Assembly: GCA_003970805.2 (NCBI GenBank)
Contig: CP051152.1
Location: 1,984,001-2,048,000, forward strand
DNA: 64,000 nt
Reading direction: 5' to 3'
Source: Undibacterium piscinae
Lineage (GTDB): Bacteria; Pseudomonadota; Gammaproteobacteria; Burkholderiales; Burkholderiaceae_D
Shown: in pieces, positions 19,781 through 27,155 of the stretch
Layout: each line of letters begins with the position of its first letter
Position numbering within the stretch: position 1 is the stretch's first letter
Program-made: the position numbers and the translations under genes
Notes under the pieces: model-generated
The model's input: only the letters and a program-made list of their open reading frames with translations
Told to the model about the DNA's origin: nothing
The model's database searches: none

Positions 19781-21028
19781 ATGCAAACCGACGCATTACG
19801 TATCAATGGTTCCCGCCTATGGTCAGCCATCATGGAGTTGGCGCAGATCGGCGCCACTGCCAAAGGCGGTGTGAAACGTCTGGCCTTAACTGAACTCGAT
19901 AAGCAAGGCCGCGATCTGGTGGTTGGCTGGGGCAAGCAGGCGGGCTTAAGCATCACGGTGGACCAGATCGGCAATGTTTTCATGCGCAGGGAAGGCACAA
20001 ACCCGGCGCTGCCGCCGATAGTCTCAGGCAGCCACATCGACACCCAGCCCACGGGCGGCAAATTCGATGGCAATTACGGCGTGCTGGCTGCGCTGGAAGT
20101 GGTGCGCACGCTGAACGATCACAAGATACTAACCGAAGCGCCGATAGAGGTAGCGTTCTGGACCAATGAAGAAGGCTCGCGCTTTGTGCCGGTGATGATG
20201 GGCTCAGGCGTATTCTGCGGTGCCTTCAGCCTGGACACTGCGTATGCCGCCTGCGACACTGAGGGCAAGAACGTCAAGGATGAGTTGCAAGGCATAGGCT
20301 ATCTGGGCAGGCAAGTACCGGGCAACCATCCTATCGGAGCCTACTTTGAAGCCCACATAGAGCAAGGCCCAGTGCTGGAAGACGCCGACAAGGTCATCGG
20401 TGTGGTACCAGCGGTCATGGGATTATCCTGGTACGACTGCGTGGTCACCGGCATGGAGGCGCACGCTGGCCCGACACCCATGCACCTGCGCAAAGACGCG
20501 CTGCAAGTGGCGACAAAAATCATGCAAGAAGTAGTCAATATCGGCAACCGTTATCCGCCGTATGGGCGCGGCACGGTGGGCATGGTGCAGGTGTTTCCGA
20601 ACAGCCGCAACGTGATCCCGGGCGAAGTCAAATTTAGTATAGACCTACGCAATATCAACGACGAATTACTCAATAAAATGCATGAGGAAATTCTCGCCTT
20701 CGCCGAAAAAATCGCGGTCGAGACTGGCCTGAAAATTCACACTGAGCGCGTCTCGTATTACCCGCCCTGCCCCTTCCATCCGGAATGTGTGGATGCGGTC
20801 AGAAGCGCCACCGCTAAACTCGGTTACAGCAATATGGACGTGGTCTCAGGCGCAGGCCACGACGCAATCTACGCCGCCAGGCTGGCACCGGCTGGCATGA
20901 TTTTCGTGCCTTGCAAGGACGGTATCAGCCACAACGAGATCGAAGACGCCAGAGCCGATCATCTGGAAGCCGGTTGCAATGTGCTCTTGCATGCCATGCT
21001 GGAGCGGGCGAAAGTGCTGGTGAATTGA
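19781..21028 (+). CDS. Zn-dependent amidohydrolase, beta-ureidopropionase / N-carbamoyl-amino acid hydrolase type
   Basis: A 415-residue M20-family amidase of the hydantoinase/carbamoylase group. Metal-binding motifs are SGSHIDTQPTGGKFDGNYGVLAALE, FWTNEEGSRF and the late SGAGHDAIYAARLAPAGMIFVPCKDGISHNEIED. The dimerisation insert contains GMEAHAGPTPMHLRKDA. Such enzymes hydrolyse N-carbamoyl-beta-alanine, N-carbamoyl amino acids or allantoate; the position after PreTA and dihydropyrimidinase points to N-carbamoyl-beta-alanine. I start at ATG 19781; the frame remains open 48 codons upstream through the REP-like repeat, which is unlikely to be coding. Confidence 0.92.
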   Translation: MQTDALRINGSRLWSAIMELAQIGATAKGGVKRLALTELDKQGRDLVVGWGKQAGLSITVDQIGNVFMRREGTNPALPPIVSGSHIDTQPTGGKFDGNYGVLAALEVVRTLNDHKILTEAPIEVAFWTNEEGSRFVPVMMGSGVFCGAFSLDTAYAACDTEGKNVKDELQGIGYLGRQVPGNHPIGAYFEAHIEQGPVLEDADKVIGVVPAVMGLSWYDCVVTGMEAHAGPTPMHLRKDALQVATKIMQEVVNIGNRYPPYGRGTVGMVQVFPNSRNVIPGEVKFSIDLRNINDELLNKMHEEILAFAEKIAVETGLKIHTERVSYYPPCPFHPECVDAVRSATAKLGYSNMDVVSGAGHDAIYAARLAPAGMIFVPCKDGISHNEIEDARADHLEAGCNVLLHAMLERAKVLVN

Positions 21029-21039
21029 TTTTCTAAAAC

Positions 21040-21072
21040 GTAGGGTGGGCACGGCATCATCGTGCCCACGCG
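21040..21072 (+). repeat. REP element left of the RAYT gene
   Basis: GTAG followed by the hairpin GTGGGCACG/CGTGCCCAC (7-base loop) and CG. A GTAG tetranucleotide with a short palindrome is the usual REP form recognised by RAYT transposases. It is inverted relative to the copy at 21666-21694. Confidence 0.82.
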
Positions 21073-21120
21073 TATCGATTGATAAGTGGCCAAACTCGCA
21101 AGCACCGACGCTTGCATTTT

Positions 21121-21636
21121 CTAAGCGATGGCCCAATCGTGTGGATATGTTCCACTTTTCACATATCGATGAAAGCTCGAATACGGCCAATCAAGCACAC
21201 GATCAACCAAGCGGTGTTTCACCGGATTGAAATGTAAATAATCCATGTGACGAGCATAGTCGGCGTCATCACGAATTTGATGCTCCCAAAAACGTCGTTG
21301 CCAGATGGTCGATTCGCGATGTTTTTGTTTAGACGGAGTGATCCAATCATCGCGAAAATAGCTAGCCTTGCATGCCAACGATACCTTTCTTTTAATCATC
21401 ATCCAGCGCGTAGAAAAATCCACATCTCCTTCGGGTAAAGTCCAAATACAATGCAAATGATCTGGTAACAAAACCCATGCATCAATAACGAAAGGTCGGG
21501 AGCAGCGCACCGATTCAATTGCTCCTCTCAAAGTATCGCGGACAAGTTCATCACATAAAATGGTCTGTCGACGGTAAGTAACAACGGTAAAAAAATAGGT
21601 GCCCCCTGCGACAGACGAACGACGATAATGCGACAC
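21121..21636 (-). CDS. REP-associated tyrosine transposase (RAYT)
   Basis: A 171-residue Y1 (IS200-like) transposase domestic to REP sequences. The N-terminal GGTYFFTVVTYRRQ and the metal-binding HUH motif as HLH in AWVLLPDHLHCIWTLPEGD are clear. The catalytic Tyr is expected in the DYARHMDYLHFNPVKHRLV block. WPYSSFHRYVKSGTYPHDW is the typical RAYT C-terminus. The gene is bracketed by two inverted REPs (21040-21072 and 21666-21694), the arrangement expected of a REP-mobilising unit. No insertion-sequence ends beyond these were seen. Confidence 0.93.
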   Translation of the reverse strand: MSHYRRSSVAGGTYFFTVVTYRRQTILCDELVRDTLRGAIESVRCSRPFVIDAWVLLPDHLHCIWTLPEGDVDFSTRWMMIKRKVSLACKASYFRDDWITPSKQKHRESTIWQRRFWEHQIRDDADYARHMDYLHFNPVKHRLVDRVLDWPYSSFHRYVKSGTYPHDWAIA

Positions 21637-21665
21637 AGAAACTCCTAAGCAAAATAATCTGTTCC

Positions 21666-21694
21666 CGCGTGGGCAAAAAAACTGCCCACCCTAC
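21666..21694 (-). repeat. REP element right of the RAYT gene
   Basis: Read on the minus strand: GTAGGGTGGGCAG, a T-rich loop, then GCCCACGCG. It has the same GTAG head and GTGGGC arm as the left REP, in inverted orientation, with a different loop. Confidence 0.8.
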
Positions 21695-21708
21695 TTGATC
21701 TAAAAGAA

Positions 21709-22371
21709 TCAATAAAACGGTGCCTGTATGCCTTCCATCTCGAAAGTTTTGATGATAGATCGACGTTCGAATAGCCGCTGTAAATACGGGCCTAACTGAG
21801 CATAGTCACGCGCTGGTTTTTGCATGCCACGGGTCCAGCGGCACAGCATAAACAAAAACAGGTCAGCGATACTGACTTGCTCACCGAGCAGATACGCACC
21901 TTGAGCTTGCGCCAGATGATCGTCGATATAGCCTAGCATTTGCGCCACGCGCTGCTCCGCATGGGCCTTAACCTGAGCCGCACCTGCGACATCATCATGC
22001 AGACGTTCCGGGTAAAAATAACTCAGTAACTCCGCTTGCAAAGTATTAGTCAAATACATCATCCACTGATACAAGCGGGCGCGCTCTGGCGTGCCAAGCG
22101 CAGGTGAAAAATTTATCGCCTTGTGTTGCGCAGCATATTGATCGGCCAGATACAGGCAAATCGCAGCGCTCTCGGTCAACTGCAAATCGCCATCAATCAA
22201 GAGCGGGATCTTGCCGTTCGGATTAAGCTTCAGATAGGCCGCTTGTTGATGTTCTTGCTTACTGGTATCGACCAGCACCAGTTCGTAGGGCAAGCCCAGC
22301 TCTTCCAATAAAAAATGCGGGGCCAAACAGGCGGTTCCAGGCGAATAATAGAGTTGCATCATGAGATCCAT
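21709..22371 (-). CDS. Glutathione S-transferase family protein
   Basis: A 220-residue cytosolic protein with a thioredoxin-fold N-terminal domain (MQLYYSPGTACLAPHFLLEELGLPYELVLVD, then LNPNGKIPLLIDGDLQLTESAAICLYLAD, with the conserved cis-Pro and ES of the glutathione site). An all-helical C-terminal domain follows. SPGTACLAPH resembles the beta-class GST active site (SPGACSLAPH type), which uses the Cys. Starts at 22371, 22362 and 22359 are all possible; the usual family start MQLYYSP favours 22359. Substrate unknown. It stands alone next to the REP unit. Confidence 0.9.
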   Translation of the reverse strand: MDLMMQLYYSPGTACLAPHFLLEELGLPYELVLVDTSKQEHQQAAYLKLNPNGKIPLLIDGDLQLTESAAICLYLADQYAAQHKAINFSPALGTPERARLYQWMMYLTNTLQAELLSYFYPERLHDDVAGAAQVKAHAEQRVAQMLGYIDDHLAQAQGAYLLGEQVSIADLFLFMLCRWTRGMQKPARDYAQLGPYLQRLFERRSIIKTFEMEGIQAPFY

Positions 22372-22526
22372 AGACGTTAAGAGGAAGAAACTGGTGGCTA
22401 GCTGGTCATGCGCTATCAGCCGAGCTTAGCTGCCAGCATAATAGCAGAGCATTGCTAGCAAAAAAACAGCCTAAAATGGAAGCGGGGAAAGCATTTTCAC
22501 TAAGCTGAGTTGGCAAGGCGCAATCA

Positions 22527-22592
22527 GCATGCGGCTTGCAGGCCGAAATGCCGCCAGCAGGCGCATAGAATATGCGCCTGCACTTTGCGGAA
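22527..22592. repeat. GC-rich hairpin repeat, copy 2
   Basis: Contains GCATGCGGCTTGCAGGCC and the hairpin GCAGGCGCATA/TATGCGCCTGC (22557-22581, loop GAA). It matches the repeats at 12728 and 28605. It abuts the IS66-like element at 22606. Confidence 0.7.
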
Positions 22593-22605
22593 CTTCTAAA
22601 AACCT

Positions 22606-22810
22606 GTAACTGTTCAGCCTAATATACAAAGCCCTTCTCCCGCTCGCGGGAGAAGGGTTGGAATGAGGGTAGTTTAAATTTGCACAATGTTTGATTTTTC
22701 ATATTGCTAAGCGCATCAGTTATTTGAAGGCAAGCGTTGCTCAATCACCCTCACCCCGGCCCTCTCCCGCTAGCGGGCGAGGGAGTTTTCATCGCTGGCT
22801 GAACAGTAAC
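22606..22810. mobile_element. IS66-like non-autonomous element 2, perfect ends and 8-bp target duplication
   Basis: A 205-bp segment with perfect 14-bp inverted ends GTAACTGTTCAGCC (22606-22619) and GGCTGAACAGTAAC (22797-22810). It is flanked by the direct repeat AAAAACCT at 22598-22605 and 22811-22818. The interior holds two REP-like hairpins (CCCTTCTCCCGC...GGGAGAAGGG and CCCTCTCCCGC...GCGGGCGAGGG) and no gene. The interior aligns along its length with the element at 33272-33480. Confidence 0.88.
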
Positions 22811-22815
22811 AAAAA

Positions 22816-22905
22816 CCTATAAATTATTCCGACTAGGCGTAAGCCCGAAGACGGTATTTACGGCAAACGCGTACAAGGACGCTGGGCGGTTTTGCGTAAG
22901 TCCTA
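22816..22905 (-). mobile_element. TAGGACTTACGCAAAA element family, second copy (one end decayed)
   Basis: The right end TTTTGCGTAAGTCCTA (22890-22905) is intact. Read on the minus strand, the body (CCGCCCAGCGTC, TCTTCGG, TTACGCCTAGT, GGAA, AATTT) follows the complete copy at 16455-16556. The other end is truncated, next to the target duplication of element 2, so the two may have interacted. Confidence 0.65.
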
Positions 22906-23011
22906 TAAATGCAGATTTTTCCAAATCGTGACATCCAAACCGCGGGCAGCTGCGTTAAGTACTTATCTCTATCTGCGTCCCAGATTCCGGCCCACTTTCA
23001 GAAAGCCCAAA

Positions 23012-25150
23012 ATGCCTGCATTTCAGCAATACCCTGCTCGCCTACTCTGTGCTGTACTGCTCGTGTGCAATTTTCTCGCGAGTGGCTGGGCGCAGGCTCA
23101 GGAAGATCCGCCGAGCCGGGTGGCGCGCCTGAGTTACACCCTGGGCAGCGTCAGTCTGGCGCCTGCTGGTACTGAGCAATGGCTAGTGGCAGATCCTAAC
23201 CGGCCACTGACTTCCGGTGACCGGCTGTGGGTGCCCGCTGGTGCCAGGGCCGAGCTGCATTTGGGTGCCAGCAGTTTGCGGCTGGCAGAAAATACCGGGA
23301 TCACTATCGTCAAACTGAGCGACCATCAGCTGCAGCTCACCATCAGCACGGGCACGCTGATAATCCGTCAACGCAGTCTGGGTAGCCAGGAGGTGATAGA
23401 GCTCAACACGCCGAATTTAGCCTTTGCATTGCAGGAAGCGGGCGAGTACAAGCTTACAGTTTCACCGAATCAGAGCAGCATTATGGTAAGACGTGGTACT
23501 GGAATCGCCTATGGCGAACGCGATAGCATCACTCTGCACGAAGCCGAACAAGTCAACTTTTCTGGCAATAATCTGGCGCACAATAGCATCGCTAGAATGC
23601 CGCCCTACGATGAGTTTGATTTGTGGGTGAATGAGCGCGACAAGCTGGAAGATAACTCGGTCTCGGCGCGCTATGTATCGCGCGAAGTCATCGGTTATCA
23701 GCAACTCGATCAACATGGCAGCTGGGAGACCCATGTTGAGTATGGGGCGATCTGGATCCCGCGCACTGTCGAGGTTGGATGGGCGCCGTATCGCAACGGC
23801 AATTGGGTTTGGGTAGCACCGTGGGGCTGGACTTGGGTAGACCGCGCGCCCTGGGGTTTTGCGCCCTTCCACTATGGACGCTGGGCCTGTATCGGCCCAC
23901 GCTGGGTCTGGGTACCGGGCCCCTATCTGCATCACGCTTCGCCGGTGTATGCACCAGCGCTGGTGGCCTTTGTCGGTGCTGCGCCTGGCGTGCATCTGAA
24001 TATTAATATCAACACTGGATCGCATCCGCATCCAGCCTGGCTACCACTGGCGCCTGGCGAGGTCTATCGCCCGTATTACCGTGGCAGCAGCGCCTATATT
24101 GAACGCCTCAACCAGCATCAGGACTATCGCGCCAGCATCAATCAAAATAATAACCAACATAATACCCCGCTTGGCGATAATCAAGCCAACCGCCCCTACC
24201 GCAACCAAGCCTTACCAAATGCCATCAGCTCTATGCCAGAAAATCAATTCCTGCGCGGTCAAGCCAGTAGCGTGAACCCGGCTCTGCTAGGCGCGACACT
24301 GGTGAATAACAGAGCGGCCAGCACCCAGAGCGCAGCACTGCCGCCCTCCACCGAGAGCATCTACGGCAATGCCAAACGGATTGCCACACCGGCCAATGAT
24401 GCATGGATGCGCCGGGCAGTGATACCAAGCCCAGAGCGCGCCAGCAGCTATCGCTCGGCCATACAAGAGCGCAATGCGGAGCAAATTGCAGAACATGACA
24501 AGCCTAGATATGCGCCTCACTATGGCAACCGAATAGCCACTCCAGCAACCTCATACAACGACAACTTGGCGCCGCCAAACGAGCTTAGAAACCGCCCTAG
24601 CCCTAGCCTTAGCATGACAGCGCCAGCCGCGGTCCAGCCTGAGCGCGCCCGCAGCAATGCGGTGGATTATCGCAACCCTATACAAAACCCGGCTAACACG
24701 GCTTCCTATGCGGCACCGCCAAACCTGCCAGCGAAGCCCAGCCCCACTTCAAACTATGCCGGATGGACTCAAAACAATCCAGCCCAAGCCATCTTGCAAG
24801 AAAATGAAAGAGCCCGCGATGCGGAACGTCAACAAGCTGAACGCCGCGCTGAGCAGCAAACAGAGCGACGCAATCAGAACGAGCGCGAAGCCTATGGAGT
24901 TCGCAATCAGCCGTCTGGCAATTATCAAGTCGAACAAAATCAAAGAAGAAGTGAAGCGCCTAGGACGATGACGGAGAGCAATCACAATGCGCGAGCCACA
25001 ATAGCGCCGCAAGAAACGGTACGTGTAAATCCAACGCCAGAAGTCAGGCCGGTCACCCAAGCCCGCCCCGACCGCGCCAGCATCGCCGAGCCCAAAGAGA
25101 ACCCGCGCAACAACCACAGAACCGGGCAAGCCAGAGAACTAGAGCGATGA
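23012..25150 (+). CDS. Exported FecR-domain / DUF6600 protein with long Gln/Asn/Arg-rich tail
   Basis: A 712-residue protein. The signal peptide (LLCAVLLVCNFLASGWAQAQ) ends near residue 29. A FecR-like beta domain (ARLSYTLGSVSLAPAG, RLWVPAGARAELHLGASSLRLAENTGITIVKLSD) spans about 35-190. Then comes a tryptophan-rich DUF6600 segment (GWAPYRNGNWVWVAPWGW and APWGFAPFHYGRW, about 250-320). Residues after about 370 are low-complexity and rich in Asn, Gln, Pro and Arg, ending in a basic region (ERQQAERRAEQQTERRNQNERE) likely to be disordered or coiled. The envelope role is unknown. No sigma/FecI-type gene is next to it, so classic FecR signalling is unlikely. Start ATG 23012 fits the signal peptide. 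Confidence 0.82.
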   Translation: MPAFQQYPARLLCAVLLVCNFLASGWAQAQEDPPSRVARLSYTLGSVSLAPAGTEQWLVADPNRPLTSGDRLWVPAGARAELHLGASSLRLAENTGITIVKLSDHQLQLTISTGTLIIRQRSLGSQEVIELNTPNLAFALQEAGEYKLTVSPNQSSIMVRRGTGIAYGERDSITLHEAEQVNFSGNNLAHNSIARMPPYDEFDLWVNERDKLEDNSVSARYVSREVIGYQQLDQHGSWETHVEYGAIWIPRTVEVGWAPYRNGNWVWVAPWGWTWVDRAPWGFAPFHYGRWACIGPRWVWVPGPYLHHASPVYAPALVAFVGAAPGVHLNININTGSHPHPAWLPLAPGEVYRPYYRGSSAYIERLNQHQDYRASINQNNNQHNTPLGDNQANRPYRNQALPNAISSMPENQFLRGQASSVNPALLGATLVNNRAASTQSAALPPSTESIYGNAKRIATPANDAWMRRAVIPSPERASSYRSAIQERNAEQIAEHDKPRYAPHYGNRIATPATSYNDNLAPPNELRNRPSPSLSMTAPAAVQPERARSNAVDYRNPIQNPANTASYAAPPNLPAKPSPTSNYAGWTQNNPAQAILQENERARDAERQQAERRAEQQTERRNQNEREAYGVRNQPSGNYQVEQNQRRSEAPRTMTESNHNARATIAPQETVRVNPTPEVRPVTQARPDRASIAEPKENPRNNHRTGQARELER

Positions 25151-25449
25151 GCGCACACAACTTGCATTTCGATTCATGTAGAGCGTACAGATTGTGTTGG
25201 GCGATACACATTCCCTTTTTCTGCCAACGGTCGGTTTTCCTTCCAGACCACGGTATAGTTTTTCGCCTTATACACTGCGGCGTCCTTATCCATCTTTGCA
25301 CAAGACGCAAAGAGATGAGCGCAAGTCCGCCACCGCAGGGCTAGCGGCGGGACAGATACAGAGCTCGCATAAAAGCTGCCATCTGTATCTTGACGCTGTT
25401 TGGCCGCGCTCCTAGACTAGCCTCACCTGATACCCACCGATAGATCCAC
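25151..25449. other. Intergenic region upstream of the LysE gene
   Basis: About 300 bases with no convincing gene. The only clear structure is the inverted pair AGATACAG/CTGTATCT listed separately, close to the LysE start. Confidence 0.5.
25354..25390. promoter_or_regulatory. Inverted repeat AGATACAG-N21-CTGTATCT upstream of lysE-like gene
   Basis: Perfect 8-bp arms at 25354-25361 and 25383-25390 are separated by 21 bases, about two helical turns centre to centre. The pair lies 60 nt before the exporter start and could be an operator. Widely spaced GATAC-type arms are reminiscent of MocR/GntR sites, but no such regulator is encoded here. Confidence 0.4.
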
Positions 25450-26034
25450 ATGACCGAACTACTACCCTTGATGACGTATTGTTTTGTGATGTCGGGTACC
25501 CCCGGGCCAAACAACGTCATGCTGGCCAGCTCGGGCGCAAATTTCGGTTACCGTGGTGCGCTGCCGGCGATACTAGGCATACAGTTCGGCGTCTTCGTAC
25601 AAACTCTGGTGGTGTGTATCGGCCTGGGCAATGTGTTTATCGCCTATCCACAAATCCAGCAAGTGCTAAGGATTGCCGGTGCCCTCTATCTGGTGTATTT
25701 GGCGTGGAAATTAAGTGGCGCATCGGTAGGCGAGGCGCATGCCCCTACTCCGGTATCATTCGCTCAGGCGGCACTTTTTCAGGCACTTAATCCCAAGACC
25801 TGGGTCAAGTCTATCACCATCGCCTCGGTGTTCATGCCGCTAGGTCTGAGCGCCAGCAGCGCTGCGCTGCTGGTCGCGGTGGTCGGGACCTTGGTAGGTT
25901 TTCCATGTAGTTCCATGTGGGCCTTGTTCGGCGTGGCGATACGTGGCTTGCTGCGCGACCCACGCAAACAGCGCGTATTCAATCTGACTATGGGTGCGAC
26001 CCTGCTGATGCTGGCTGGTTTATTTTTACGCTAA
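25450..26034 (+). CDS. LysE/RhtB family amino acid exporter
   Basis: A 194-residue inner-membrane protein with about six hydrophobic segments and the family signature near the N-terminus (MSGTPGPNNVMLASSGANFGYRGALPAILGIQFG). Further typical blocks are ALYLVYLAWKL and FQALNPKTWVKSITIASVF. Such proteins export amino acids or related small molecules; the substrate is not predictable. The AraC regulator 140 nt downstream on the same strand may control it. A decayed copy of its last third lies at 28362-28595. Confidence 0.92.
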   Translation: MTELLPLMTYCFVMSGTPGPNNVMLASSGANFGYRGALPAILGIQFGVFVQTLVVCIGLGNVFIAYPQIQQVLRIAGALYLVYLAWKLSGASVGEAHAPTPVSFAQAALFQALNPKTWVKSITIASVFMPLGLSASSAALLVAVVGTLVGFPCSSMWALFGVAIRGLLRDPRKQRVFNLTMGATLLMLAGLFLR

Positions 26035-26173
26035 ACTTCCTGCTGTGACGATGCTGGCTAAATCCTAAGAAAAGTTCTTTTGAGCAGCGGCGGTGCTTAC
26101 TGTAGAATTATTTGACTATGCAGACTAGCTCCTGCTCTTCTGCCAGCTAGTTCCCGGTCTGGATAATAAGCAC

Positions 26174-27028
26174 ATGTTACTCGTACTAAAAACCCTGTTC
26201 GAGAGTGAGCTATTAAGTATTCGCCACGCCATCGCACGCCCCGCATCTACGCGCTGCAGTGAGCTCAGACATGCCAGCGCCGACGTCTTTTTATTGCCGA
26301 TTGCCGGACTGTTTGCCAAGCATGACAGCCCCAGGCAACATTTCATTGCCAACCCGAATCACGCTTTGTTCTTTGGCTGTGGCCAGGCGTATAGGCTCAG
26401 TTTCCCTGGCGGTATCGGCGATGAATCGCTGCTGTTTGAATTCTCGCCAGAAGCGCTGTCTAAGCTAGTCACTGAAACCCTGGGTCTGCCGGATCTACGC
26501 TCCGCCGCACTCAACCGGCATTGCCTGCTAGCGCCAGCCACATTGCTGGAGCGCGAGCTGCTCTGGCGTCATTTAACGCTAGCCCACAGCAAGCCACTGG
26601 CGATTGAAGAACTCAGTGTGAGCGTGCTCACTAAAGCCCTGCAAACAGCCAGTAAAGATAGCAGGCTTGCCGAGCGCGCCAGACATGTGCAGAGCGTAAC
26701 GCGCAGACGCCAACAAGTAGAGGTCGTAAAAGAAGCGATTTCGCTACGGCCTATGCAGGAATGGACACTCACTGAGCTAGCGCGCCTGGCCGAAACTTCA
26801 CCCTACCATCTGGCACGCATCTTCAGAACCGAAGTCGGCTTACCTGTACATCGCTACCTGATACGCACCCGGCTAGGCCAGGCTTTAGAAACTATGCGTA
26901 CGCAGGATCAGGATCTGACGACCATCGCCCTCGATTGCGGCTTTGCTCATCACAGCCACTTTAGCGCCAGCTTTCGCTCGGTATTTGGCATGACGCCCTC
27001 GCGCTTACGCACGCGCATGCGGGTCTGA
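26174..27028 (+). CDS. AraC family transcriptional regulator
   Basis: A 284-residue protein with an N-terminal cupin-like AraC_N region (HASADVFLLPIAGLFAKHDSPRQHFIANPNHALFFGCGQAYRLSFPGGIGDESLLFEFSPEA). The double HTH occupies about residues 190-284 (LRPMQEWTLTELARLAETSPYHLARIFRTEVGLPVHRYLIRTRLGQAL and LTTIALDCGFAHHSHFSASFRSVFGMTPSRLR). It is on the same strand between the LysE-type exporter and the orphan LivM permease; either could be its target. Confidence 0.9.
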   Translation: MLLVLKTLFESELLSIRHAIARPASTRCSELRHASADVFLLPIAGLFAKHDSPRQHFIANPNHALFFGCGQAYRLSFPGGIGDESLLFEFSPEALSKLVTETLGLPDLRSAALNRHCLLAPATLLERELLWRHLTLAHSKPLAIEELSVSVLTKALQTASKDSRLAERARHVQSVTRRRQQVEVVKEAISLRPMQEWTLTELARLAETSPYHLARIFRTEVGLPVHRYLIRTRLGQALETMRTQDQDLTTIALDCGFAHHSHFSASFRSVFGMTPSRLRTRMRV

Positions 27029-27155
27029 GGGGAACTTCTAACCCCCCCTTAATCGGGATGCAGCGCTAGGCGCTGGTATCGAGCAAGATCCTGATAGCGC
27101 AAATAATTCGCTTTCCCTAAGATGCAAAGATATTGCTATTTTTTAGGGAAATTTT

